Below, piece after piece: positions 36,471-44,206 of a stretch of 64,000 nucleotides of DNA. Positions within the stretch are counted from its first letter, which is position 1. Every line of letters starts with the position of its first letter. The stretch is from assembly GCF_013248975.1 (NCBI RefSeq), contig NZ_JABRWH010000001.1, forward strand, positions 1,488,001-1,552,000, given 5' to 3'. A program made the translations under genes and the position numbers. The DNA is from Neobacillus endophyticus (GTDB lineage: Bacteria > Bacillota > Bacilli > Bacillales > Cytobacillaceae). The notes under the pieces were generated by a model. The model saw nothing but the letters and a program-made list of their open reading frames with translations. It ran no database searches and had not been told where the DNA came from.

Positions 36471-37475
36471 ATGGATGAGAATAAATTAAGACTTACATCT
36501 TCCGAAATAGGAACATTGTGGGGAGAATATGTAAATGGAACCATGACAGATGTGGTCAATCGATACATGGTCTCAATTATTGAGGATGCATCCATTAAAG
36601 CCATTTTCGAGGATGCTCTTAAGACGTTCGAAAAGCAAAAGCAACAAATAACAACATTTATGTCAAATGAAGGGTTTCCAGTTCCAATTGGATTTACTGA
36701 ATCTGACCTTTTTAAAGGAAAACCGAGATTGTTTACTGATATTTTTTGCCTGAATTATCTACATATCATGACATTACATGGTTTGCTGGGACATAGCACT
36801 GCATTAGGTGTTTCTGTTAGGAAGGACTTAAGGGATTTTTACGATTCCTGCGATAACGATGCGAAAAGGATGTATCATCTAACGATTGAATTATTGCTTG
36901 AAAAGGGAAATTTCCAAAGAGACCCATTATTTTATCCAGCAAAAAGCCCTGAATATGTTTCCAGCCAAGATTTCGCAGATGGATTGTTCGGAAAGGGGAG
37001 AAAACTAGCAGCGACAGAAATCATTAGTATTTCTTTCAACCTAAAAAAAAGTATAATGGCTAAAACTCTTTCTATCGCATTCAGTCAAGTTGCTCAAACA
37101 AATGAAGTAAGAAAGTTTTTAACTGATTCAGAGAAAACGGCTGATGGTCAAATAAAAACATTTGCAAAAATAATGCAAGCAGATAACTTACCAGTTCCGA
37201 AATCTTGGGAAACAGAAGTAACAACCTCAACAGATTCTCCTTTTTCCGATAAGTTAATGTTATATCATATGGGATTTTTATTTCAGGCTGCACAAAACTA
37301 TCATGGAGCAGGTTTAGCATCCTCCATGCGAACAGACCTTGTTGCCGCTTATGAAAGTACAATATTAAAAAATCTTATGGTTACAAAAAAATGGTTTGAT
37401 TTGATGGTAAAAAATAGATGGCTAGAACAACCGCCACTTGCTCCTAATAGGGAAGAAATCGCAAAAAAAGTATAG
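36471..37475 (+). CDS. DUF3231 family protein
   Basis: 334 residues made of two similar halves (~1-165 and ~170-330), each starting with a Thr/Ser-Glu-Ile element (LTSSEIGTLWGEYVNG; LAATEIISISFNLKKSIMA), as in DUF3231 proteins of spore formers, which are predicted ferritin-like helical bundles. Shared features in the halves are FEKQKQQITTFMSNEGFPVP against KTFAKIMQADNLPVPKSW, and YLHIMTLHGLLGHSTALGVSVRKDL against HMGFLFQAAQNYHGAGLASSMRTDL. Function unknown; likely spore-associated. ATG 36471 has GAGGTGAG 5 nt upstream. It is followed by repeat B, not a good terminator of its own. Confidence 0.88.
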   Translation: MDENKLRLTSSEIGTLWGEYVNGTMTDVVNRYMVSIIEDASIKAIFEDALKTFEKQKQQITTFMSNEGFPVPIGFTESDLFKGKPRLFTDIFCLNYLHIMTLHGLLGHSTALGVSVRKDLRDFYDSCDNDAKRMYHLTIELLLEKGNFQRDPLFYPAKSPEYVSSQDFADGLFGKGRKLAATEIISISFNLKKSIMAKTLSIAFSQVAQTNEVRKFLTDSEKTADGQIKTFAKIMQADNLPVPKSWETEVTTSTDSPFSDKLMLYHMGFLFQAAQNYHGAGLASSMRTDLVAAYESTILKNLMVTKKWFDLMVKNRWLEQPPLAPNREEIAKKV

Positions 37476-37534
37476 TATAGACACTTGCTTGGCTTGTTCA
37501 TTGAATAAGAAAAATTGGAAAAACGCAGGGAACC

Positions 37535-37750
37535 ACCAAAACCAATAGTACGGTTAACTCACTATCCCTATACAACTCATTCTCTTTCATATTTATATAT
37601 AATAAGGCACTAGATTTTTCAACGGGATAGCGGGAAAAACGGGAACCCTTGGCTGAGACTAGAAAAAAAGCGGGGAGTGTTTTCCCACTGCCCGCTAGGT
37701 TTGTAGAACGCTATTTAGTTGCTCTTCATATCCATACTTTTTGAAGAACT
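37535..37750. repeat. Repeat B, copy 4, plus duplicated 3' end of the ribbon-helix-helix gene
   Basis: After the common B boxes and the terminator hairpin (AGCGGGGAGTG...CACTGCCCGCT) the minus strand reads FFKKYGYEEQLNSVLQT then stop, identical to the end of the 38244-38984 protein. Homology to that gene ends at about 37750, so this is a scar of an earlier copy. Confidence 0.75.
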
Positions 37751-37755
37751 TTAAC

Positions 37756-38067
37756 TTAGGGATTATACGTCTGTTGCAGAAAAAGTGAATATTTTATTGT
37801 TGCATCTGTTCTCTTATCAAATTCTCTTGAGCGGAATCCAAAAGTAATGTTCACTTTTACTTCATACGGAGATATAATTTCGCTACCAATGTCAATTGTT
37901 GTTCTAAAAAACATCCCCTCTATATCTGAAAATCCATAGTCAATTCCTCTGAGAACACAACTAGCTTGATAAACCTTATATGGGTAAGTGTGATAAAAAC
38001 GAGTAATTGTCCTCCCTTTTTCCAAAGCTTCAGGAAAACGAACTACATCTTCAATTATATTTAACAT
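37756..38067 (-). CDS. Hypothetical protein
   Basis: 103 residues from ATG 38067 (AGAGGTG about 6 nt upstream; GTG/ATG codons at 38076 and 38073 overlap that site). It is soluble and strand-rich: VVRFPEALEKGRTITRFYH, YKVYQASCVLRGIDYGFSD, GSEIISPYEVKVNITFGFRS. I do not recognise the family. It starts about 130 nt past the terminator hairpin of the ribbon-helix-helix gene, so it has its own promoter. Confidence 0.6.
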   Translation of the reverse strand: MLNIIEDVVRFPEALEKGRTITRFYHTYPYKVYQASCVLRGIDYGFSDIEGMFFRTTIDIGSEIISPYEVKVNITFGFRSREFDKRTDATIKYSLFLQQTYNP

Positions 38068-38210
38068 ATACATCACCTCTTGGAATGTATATGCGTTTAT
38101 TCATGCCTTTCTTCCTGCAATAATCTCTATTTACGTAATTAGGAAAATAAAATCCTACCTTATTAAAGCTAAATGATGTTAAGAACTACGGTTGCACTTG
38201 CCAGGGGCTA

Positions 38211-38245
38211 GAAAAAAAGCGGGGAGTGTTTTCCCACTGCCCGCT
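38211..38245 (-). terminator. Terminator of the integrative-element operon
   Basis: Minus strand: AGCGGGCAGTG, a GGAAAA loop, CACTCCCCGCT, then TTTTTTT. It overlaps the stop codon (TAG at 38244-38246) of the last gene. The same hairpin recurs in the repeat B copies. Confidence 0.85.
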
Positions 38246-38984
38246 AGGTTTGTAGAACGCTATTCAGTTGCTCTTCATATCCATACTTTTTGAAGAATTC
38301 CGCTAAAGCAACCTCAATGATGTCCCTCTGTGTCACATTGTATTCTTTACTAAAATCATTCAGAAGGGTCTGCAATGACGTTGGTAATCCAAGTGTTTTA
38401 TTAGCCTTTTGTCCTTTGAATTTGTACCTTGGTATCGTACCACTATTATTCTCAGCACCCAGCAACTCATATAATCGTTCTTGTTTGTCTAAAAGGTAAT
38501 CCAGTAAGGATTGATAGGAATCAAATCCTTCTGCCCTTGCAGATGATACAGCAGCTGCCTTTTTAGGAGTTGATGCTGGCTTTTGTGCTGAGTTTTCGTC
38601 ATATTCATAGTTATTTGCATCATGATTCCATACGTACCCTTGGGACTTCATGTATTCGCCCATTTCTTCTACACTATGGAATCCATTCCTCGTGGCTACT
38701 TGCCGAATATCCGCCATGCTTTGCGAAAGCTGACGGACAATTTGTGCTGCTTTGGTATGGATGAATCGTGCTTCCTCCACAGCGGATGTTGTCTTTTGCT
38801 CAAAAGGCACAAACGTGTGTCCGTTCCAACGAAATCCTTTTCGCCTAAAATAGATATCAATCGTTTTCCAATTCTTATTGCCAAAATGCTCGGTAATTTC
38901 TTCTTTGCTTATACCTCGCTCCAACATGGACAAGGTTTCGCTGATTTTTGGGTCATTATATACGGATGGGTCAAAAGTTGTCAT
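38244..38984 (-). CDS. DNA-binding-type protein with C-terminal ribbon-helix-helix-like segment
   Basis: 246 residues. The N-terminus has two repeats of a helical motif ending in RKGFRWNGHTFVP and SQGYVWNHDANNYEY (~45-60 and ~110-130). An Ala/Lys/Pro linker follows, then at ~195-240 LPTSLQTLLNDFSKEYNVTQRDIIEVALAEFFKKYG, which fits a ribbon-helix-helix or similar small DNA-binding domain seen in plasmid proteins. It starts 15 nt after the recombinase stop (AAGGAGCG ribosome site), so it is the last gene of the 43327-38244 operon. Fragments of its 3' end are scattered at 22.4, 23.9 and 37.7 kb. A role in plasmid or element maintenance is inferred. Confidence 0.72.
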   Translation of the reverse strand: MTTFDPSVYNDPKISETLSMLERGISKEEITEHFGNKNWKTIDIYFRRKGFRWNGHTFVPFEQKTTSAVEEARFIHTKAAQIVRQLSQSMADIRQVATRNGFHSVEEMGEYMKSQGYVWNHDANNYEYDENSAQKPASTPKKAAAVSSARAEGFDSYQSLLDYLLDKQERLYELLGAENNSGTIPRYKFKGQKANKTLGLPTSLQTLLNDFSKEYNVTQRDIIEVALAEFFKKYGYEEQLNSVLQT

Positions 38985-38999
38985 ACTGATTCACGCTCC

Positions 39000-39893
39000 T
39001 TAGAAGTCAATTTGGTTTACTGCCGCTTGCAGGTCATCTTGTTGCACATGCAAGTATACGGATGTGGTCTTGACACTGGCATGTCCTAATAATCGTTGGA
39101 TGACTGCCACATGGGTGTCTTTTTTGACGAGATAGCTAGCAAAGGAGTGTCTGAGAATGTGGCTTGTGACGTGCTTTTTTATGCCTGCCTTCTCACATGC
39201 TTCTTTTAGCTCACGATTGACATATTGTGTGCTGACCGTTCCCGTTTTCTTTAGGGCAAAGAAAAAGAGAGAGTCAGTATCAGGTCTATGGCAATTCAAG
39301 TATTTTTCTAATTGTATTTTCAAATGCTTATTCATTGGAATGGTTCGATTCTTACCACCCTTACCATTGATGACTTGAATTAAATTATCTTCGAAGTTAA
39401 CGTCATTCAATGTGAGATGAATACACTCATTTATCCGAAGTCCTGAATAAGCCATAGTCATCGCAAAATAATGGATAACAGGATGGTCAATCGCTTGGAT
39501 GATGGCTTCTACTTCTTCCTTGCTCAAATAAATCCGTTCTGATTCTGGTACTTTCATCCGTTGGAAATCTTCCATTGGATTATCCGTGATGTATTTCTTT
39601 TTCTTCATACATTGGAAAAATGTCGACAATGCATTAATTTTTCGATTCACCGAACTTGGTTTTATTTCTTTTTCATTGATTAAGTAGCTGACAAAATCTT
39701 CAATATGAGGCAACGTAATTTCATCCAGAATAACAGGACTATTCGCTTTAGCAGTTAACCAGCGGCTAAATTGACGGGTGTCCATATCATATCCCCTTAG
39801 GGTTTCTTTACTTAATCCCCTATTGGCAATCCATTCCTTGAACTCAACAATAGCTTGATTGATTAATAGGCTTGGTGTGTTGTTTGGTTTCAT
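39000..39893 (-). CDS. Tyrosine recombinase/integrase of the integrative element
   Basis: 297 residues, XerD-like. An N-terminal core-binding domain (~10-105) precedes the catalytic domain with Arg153 (YSGLRINECI), Lys in GKGGKNRT (178-183), His245 and Arg248 (SHILRHSF), His271 (LLGHASVKTT) and Tyr280 (SVYLHV). All active residues are present. It differs clearly from the duplicated pair at 28767 and 44207. It lies between the DUF927 gene (60 nt upstream) and the ribbon-helix-helix gene (15 nt downstream) in one operon, so it is probably the element's own integrase. Confidence 0.92.
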   Translation of the reverse strand: MKPNNTPSLLINQAIVEFKEWIANRGLSKETLRGYDMDTRQFSRWLTAKANSPVILDEITLPHIEDFVSYLINEKEIKPSSVNRKINALSTFFQCMKKKKYITDNPMEDFQRMKVPESERIYLSKEEVEAIIQAIDHPVIHYFAMTMAYSGLRINECIHLTLNDVNFEDNLIQVINGKGGKNRTIPMNKHLKIQLEKYLNCHRPDTDSLFFFALKKTGTVSTQYVNRELKEACEKAGIKKHVTSHILRHSFASYLVKKDTHVAVIQRLLGHASVKTTSVYLHVQQDDLQAAVNQIDF

Positions 39894-39953
39894 TATGATT
39901 CTCTCCCTTTGGTGGTATTAGAAAGGCAAAGGGATTGTCCTTTGCCAAGTTTG

Positions 39954-41768
39954 TTAGAATGATAAGTTGCTTGCATCTTCGGCTACCTGTAATGGATGGG
40001 CTTGCTGACAAATAAGTCCATCCAAAGAGGATAATGGTATTTTGATATTATAGGTGGTATCCTGTTTCTTTTGCGGAACACCCTTATCACCAAGTATTTG
40101 CTTACGCTTATCTTGTTCTGTATCATCAAAAATCTTGGTGCGCTTGGTTGTTCTGTCCCCTTCAGTAACCAACCAGCCTTTCTCTTTCCAGTCACGTATG
40201 ACCACTTTAGGGTCATCGAACTCCCCTAAGCGCAATTGTTGTTCCAGCACACTCTTGAGAAAAGCAACTTCCACATAATCAGTGTGAATGAACATTTTCC
40301 CCCAACAATTCATCGGACTATAGTAATCCCCTTCTTTTCGAAAGTTTGCATGATGTTGGATGACTTGCTGAGTAATATAATTCAGTCCTTTTGCACCAAT
40401 ATCCCTAGAAAATAGCTTCCCTTCTTCATCTTTTACAATGAAAGCCAATATGCCCTCTAGGTCAAGCATTAGACTTAAGGCTTCATTCGCTATATCACCA
40501 GCAGCAAGAATGATGGCATACTTCGTTGCGATTCTGGCACGAAACGGGCTGTCAGGCAATGCATCCATGCACCGTTCCTTCCAATACTGCCATTTATCCT
40601 CCATGATAGATAAGCCTTGTTTAAATATATAGTCAATAAATGCCTGTCCAGCATAACCGTAATTATCTTGTAAAACATTACGGATATCATCTGCGTTTTT
40701 CGCAGATGCTGTCCATTTAATACCCTTATACTCAAATAAACGGACGGTTAATCCTACATTTTGATTCGTTCGTTCAAAGATTGACTGTTCCCCTGTGGAA
40801 ACAATGGTTGTAGCCCATGTGCCTTGCTCTCTCTGCTTCATTTCATCATTTAGCCGTGATTTTTCTTGTCCATTGTTTATTACATAAACCGCTTCGGTCA
40901 TAGAAGTGGAAGTACTCATGGATAACTCGTCTAAAACAATAGGTATCCCGAAATTACCTGCCATCTTTTTGATATTGGCATTAATGGTTCCATTCCAGGT
41001 TTTGATAAGTCCCTTATACTTATCGGCAGGTTTACCAAAAGGTGATACGACAACCATTGCAGAACTTGTTTTGCCTTTCGTACTGTCTCCGACTAAATGA
41101 ATAAAAAGATTATCAACAAAATTATATATTCTCGAAAGGTAGCCAACTAAAGGAGCTGAAAATCCAATACAAAGCAAGAATTGTAGTGACAATTGTGGCA
41201 AAATCTCTGTAAAGACTAGCCTTTTCCACTCATCTAATGACCCTTTGGGTTCTAAATCGTAGGAACTCCCTACAGTATCATTACAGGCATTATGATTTTC
41301 TGTTTGGGGTAATTCCTGATGATGTCGAAATACCAAAACACCATCCTCATTTTCGTGCCAACCAACTTCTCGGTAAGTCTCTTGATGGGGAGCATATTTT
41401 AGCTGCTCATTTAGGAAGGCAGAGACTAATCTTTGATTCTCGTAGGAAATATCTACACCCTTACCTCCTAATTTAATAAGCTCATTTGGTGCTAACTGTT
41501 CTTTCCCTATCTCAATTTCATGAAATTTGCCCTTAAACCAATAGCACAAAATAATGTAAACATTTTTATTATCAAGGTTTTGGATTGTCTTTTTAACAAA
41601 TAATGGGTCACAAACCTTGAAGGTAATTACTTCTTCTGTTTTTTTATCAATTTTACTTATATACAATCCGTCTTGGCGGAGGGAATACTCACGAAATTCG
41701 TATGTTTTCCCTGCAAATAATCCTTCGGTATCAATCGAGATAATTTTTGTTTTTTTAGTTTTTGCCAT
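39954..41768 (-). CDS. DUF927 (superfamily helicase/ATPase) replication-type protein
   Basis: 604 residues. The central part (~150-480) is a DUF927 domain: Walker A HLVGDSTKGKTS (~245-256), Walker B-like IPIVLDELSMSTS (~294-306), the sensor region WATTIVSTGEQSIFERTNQN and an arginine-rich VGLTVRLFEYKG. Proteins with this domain are helicase-like ATPases of phages, plasmids and integrative elements, often beside primases. The N-terminal ~110 residues are strand-rich without a clear primase motif, and the C-terminal ~100 look winged-helix-like (VVIRDWKEKGWLVTEGDRTT). It is encoded upstream of the element's integrase. A role in element replication is the likely one. Confidence 0.82.
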   Translation of the reverse strand: MAKTKKTKIISIDTEGLFAGKTYEFREYSLRQDGLYISKIDKKTEEVITFKVCDPLFVKKTIQNLDNKNVYIILCYWFKGKFHEIEIGKEQLAPNELIKLGGKGVDISYENQRLVSAFLNEQLKYAPHQETYREVGWHENEDGVLVFRHHQELPQTENHNACNDTVGSSYDLEPKGSLDEWKRLVFTEILPQLSLQFLLCIGFSAPLVGYLSRIYNFVDNLFIHLVGDSTKGKTSSAMVVVSPFGKPADKYKGLIKTWNGTINANIKKMAGNFGIPIVLDELSMSTSTSMTEAVYVINNGQEKSRLNDEMKQREQGTWATTIVSTGEQSIFERTNQNVGLTVRLFEYKGIKWTASAKNADDIRNVLQDNYGYAGQAFIDYIFKQGLSIMEDKWQYWKERCMDALPDSPFRARIATKYAIILAAGDIANEALSLMLDLEGILAFIVKDEEGKLFSRDIGAKGLNYITQQVIQHHANFRKEGDYYSPMNCWGKMFIHTDYVEVAFLKSVLEQQLRLGEFDDPKVVIRDWKEKGWLVTEGDRTTKRTKIFDDTEQDKRKQILGDKGVPQKKQDTTYNIKIPLSSLDGLICQQAHPLQVAEDASNLSF

Positions 41769-41801
41769 GACTGCTTTGCCCCTTTTTTTATCTTTAAGTT
41801 G

Positions 41802-42269
41802 TTATTTATTACCAAAAATCACTTTAGGAATTCGGCTTTTTATTTGCTCTTCCCGTGATACATATTCACCAAGTTCCGCATCTTTCGGATAAACATCCTT
41901 AATGTTGTAATAACTACCATCTTTCACTACAAGAATTTGACATTCAAACTCTAATAGTTCGTCAAATCCTACCTCATAGCATGTTGCTTCATCTTCTAAA
42001 TCTTTATGAAATGCAAGCTTGATTAACTTCTCTAGGGGTAGTTCTTCATCAGGATTGCTCAAAGGTTTTGTCAAAAGGTTTGACTTGAATACTACTTTCT
42101 TATCCAAGTCGAGAAAATACGTTGTTATATACCCTTTGTCTCTATTACTAGTATCGATGCAACACACATGGACTGGAATGTATCCCTCCCTGTTCAGGTA
42201 TCCACCAAAAGGAGCTTTAAAATAATACATAACATCTTTACCATTAATCGTTTTAATATCACCCAACAC
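41802..42269 (-). CDS. Hypothetical element protein
   Basis: 155 residues, soluble, acidic, strand-rich (MYYFKAPFGGYLNREGYIPVH, GYITTYFLDLDKKVVFKSN), with a helical middle (LPLEKLIKLAFHKDLEDE). The layout and length remind me of the 27629-28054 protein, but clear similarity is not visible. It is 33 nt upstream of the DUF927 gene, hence the same operon and presumably the same replication module. Confidence 0.65.
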   Translation of the reverse strand: MLGDIKTINGKDVMYYFKAPFGGYLNREGYIPVHVCCIDTSNRDKGYITTYFLDLDKKVVFKSNLLTKPLSNPDEELPLEKLIKLAFHKDLEDEATCYEVGFDELLEFECQILVVKDGSYYNIKDVYPKDAELGEYVSREEQIKSRIPKVIFGNK

Positions 42270-42304
42270 GACACATCTTCCTTTCTAATACTAATCTTTT
42301 AATC

Positions 42305-42340
42305 CCAGAATACTGGAATCTATCATCCTCAGTATTCTGG
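42305..42340. terminator. Hairpin between element genes
   Basis: CCAGAATACTG (42305-42315) pairs with CAGTATTCTGG (42330-42340). The T run (ATTTTTTATC) is on the + strand; in the operon (minus) direction the tail is GGGATTAAAAG, so at most it attenuates there. Confidence 0.55.
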
Positions 42341-42365
42341 ATTTTTTATCATAACATTAGGAATA

Positions 42366-42773
42366 TTACGAATATTGAACACCTATAAATACCACATTGC
42401 CACTATCACTTTCTTGGACAGATATTACTGGGAAAGTAATGGATGTGCGGTCTGAATAGTCTAAATCGAAACGATGCACTATCTCATTAACTAGGGCAGT
42501 GTTATAAATGACACCACTGTTTTTATTTTTGCTAAGGGAATAATTTGTGTGTGCTTCCCCCAAATAGTTGGCAATCGCAATATAATCATCCGTATAAGCT
42601 ATCTGAACGGAATCTTGGTGTGATAATTCATTTAGGATTGCCGAACTCAAGGTCAAACGTTTCCCATTATTAGAATAGACAATGGACAGCCCACCAGCTC
42701 CAGTTGTTCGAGTTGTGTCCGTACACGTAGATGCAACGAACTCATCCAAATTTGGTACCACCATTTTACTCAT
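42366..42773 (-). CDS. Hypothetical element protein
   Basis: 135 residues. It shows LSIVYSNNGKRLTLSSAILNEL and YTDDYIAIANYLGEAHTNY followed by a strand-rich end (DRTSITFPVISVQ, GNVVFIGVQYS). This two-part layout of DNA-binding-like strand plus mixed alpha/beta recalls small transcription-factor-like plasmid proteins but no family can be named. Its ATG overlaps the stop of the upstream gene (TAATG), so the two are translationally coupled. Confidence 0.65.
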   Translation of the reverse strand: MSKMVVPNLDEFVASTCTDTTRTTGAGGLSIVYSNNGKRLTLSSAILNELSHQDSVQIAYTDDYIAIANYLGEAHTNYSLSKNKNSGVIYNTALVNEIVHRFDLDYSDRTSITFPVISVQESDSGNVVFIGVQYS

Positions 42774-43327
42774 TATAATGCACCTCCAGATAAGACTTTT
42801 TCGGAAAATCTCATCGTCATACGAATTTTAGCCAACTCTTCCAGTCTGCATATGTCGTGTAAATCGTACGAGATTTCGCCATCTACTACTTGTGAGGTAA
42901 CAAGTAATCCAAATCTTTTTATCAAAACGTCTTCTGGAACCATTTTTTCAAGCGGCTGTACCCCTATGACTGATAAGAACTTTAGATAGTTCTCATCCAT
43001 TCCCTTTTCTAAAGCAAACGGAAAGGTAAGGAAGTCCCCATTTTCAAGGGAAAATTCAATTAAATGGAAGTTTTCTTCACTATGAATTGGGGCAATATTC
43101 AATGCATATCCTTCTATCCAGAATGGATGAATATTCTTCCCTCTTTTGAATTTACGTTGGGACTCGTTGAGCAAATAATGATATTCACTCATATTTTTCA
43201 CATTTCTTCGTTTTTCAATTAATCCCATTTCCTCGAGCGTTTTATAACTTAGTCTTCTTTGACTTTTTGGTACTTCCAACATTCGAGTAAGTTCGTACAT
43301 CTTTTTTGTTTCGTTCTTGTTATGCAT
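42773..43327 (-). CDS. Hypothetical element protein with possible N-terminal winged helix
   Basis: 184 residues. The start MHNKNETKKMYELTRMLEVP and KTLEEMGLIEKRRNVKNMSEYHY have the look of a helix-turn-helix/winged-helix segment. The rest is mixed (IHPFWIEGYALNIAPI, FLTFPFALEKGMDENYL). First gene of the 43327-38244 operon, with AAAGGAG upstream of ATG 43327 and a promoter region shared with the divergent ArgR-like gene. A regulatory role at the element's control region is plausible but unproven. Confidence 0.62.
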   Translation of the reverse strand: MHNKNETKKMYELTRMLEVPKSQRRLSYKTLEEMGLIEKRRNVKNMSEYHYLLNESQRKFKRGKNIHPFWIEGYALNIAPIHSEENFHLIEFSLENGDFLTFPFALEKGMDENYLKFLSVIGVQPLEKMVPEDVLIKRFGLLVTSQVVDGEISYDLHDICRLEELAKIRMTMRFSEKVLSGGAL

Positions 43328-43480
43328 CCTGTTCTTCTCCTTTGTTACTAATTTGGTTTGCTTTTATAATTTAATACATTTTTATGCATATATCAACAAT
43401 TACTTTGCCTTTATATCAACGTTTGTGTTATACTGTATTTACCATATATAAAAATATGCAGAATAATATTTAATAAATCA

Positions 43481-43570
43481 CATGCTTCAGACAGCAACAA
43501 TTGGTTAACCATTGTATACGAATATTCTGCTGGAAGACTTAGTAACTAAGCCTGTACGAAGGGAAGCATG
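43481..43570. other. Highly structured 90-nt segment upstream of the ArgR-like gene
   Basis: An outer stem CATGCTTC (43481-43488)/GAAGCATG (43563-43570) encloses two arms. One is CAGCA ACAAT ... ATTGT ... TGCTG (43492-43532) with GGTTAACC in its loop. The other is CTTAG-TAA-CTAAG (43538-43550). It could be a leader RNA, an operator array or a recombination site in the divergent region between the operon and the ArgR-like gene. Confidence 0.5.
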
Positions 43571-43636
43571 AATACAAGCTAAAAAAATAAATCTGGGTAC
43601 ATTTTGAATAAATTGAAAAATATAGGTGGTAATAAG

Positions 43637-44101
43637 ATGATTAATAATAATCAGCAGGAATTATCTGTAAAGAAAATGAGGCAAAAAGCCATACTTGAAA
43701 TAATTCAATCAGGGAAATACGAAAAGCAAGAAGAAATAGTAGATGAACTTGTCAAGCGAGGATTTACAACAGTTCAAGGTACAGTTAGTCGTGATATTAA
43801 AGAGCTGAAAATCATTAAGGATGAGGATGATATCTACTGCATTACAACCGAAACTCGGCAAGAAATGCATCGGAATGAGTTACAAAAACTATTAAAGGAA
43901 AATTCAACAAACTACTATAAAAATATAAACTTTCATTACATGAAAGTAGAGAAGGGAAAGGCATCTCTTTATGCCTTCCACCTTCAAGAAGCCTTCCCTG
44001 ATATCATTCTAGACGTAACCATTGGAGTGGACAGCTTAGTCATATTAATTAACAAGGATGCAGAAACGGACGAATTCCGTAATACGATAAGCAATATCTA
44101 A
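43637..44101 (+). CDS. ArgR-family transcriptional regulator
   Basis: 154 residues from ATG 43637 (GGTGG 7 nt upstream; an in-frame TTG at 43604 is less likely). The N-terminal winged helix is clearly ArgR/AhrC: EEIVDELVKRGFTTVQGTVSRDIKELKIIK. The C-terminal oligomerisation/arginine domain is divergent: LDVTIGVDSLVILINKDAETDEF lacks the usual GTIAGDDT arginine-binding loop. Arginine response is therefore doubtful; such ArgR-like proteins also act as recombination accessory factors (family knowledge: ArgR at cer sites). Placed between two recombinase modules, it may serve the element. Confidence 0.82.
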   Translation: MINNNQQELSVKKMRQKAILEIIQSGKYEKQEEIVDELVKRGFTTVQGTVSRDIKELKIIKDEDDIYCITTETRQEMHRNELQKLLKENSTNYYKNINFHYMKVEKGKASLYAFHLQEAFPDIILDVTIGVDSLVILINKDAETDEFRNTISNI

Positions 44102-44166
44102 ACTCGTTTTTTCATCAATTCTTCTACTATCACTTTTACAAGTTCAGCAATCAATGTTGGTAGCAT
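44098..44166 (-). CDS. Conserved 22-residue peptide, right copy
   Basis: Reads MLPTLIAELVKVIVEELMKK then RV. AAGGAGGAATGCTAA precedes the ATG at 44166. It lies 40 nt after the recombinase stop and overlaps the end of the ArgR-like gene by 4 nt on the other strand. See the left copy at 28454. Confidence 0.6.
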   Translation of the reverse strand: MLPTLIAELVKVIVEELMKKRV

Positions 44167-44206
44167 TTAGCATTCCTCCTTCTTAATAAAATGGGAAAAA
44201 GATGGA

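Noticed and set aside
43481..43570. T-box leader or tRNA-like element
   Set aside because: No T-box sequence (TGGNACCGCG) and no acceptor/anticodon layout or CCA-type end; kept only as an unassigned structure.
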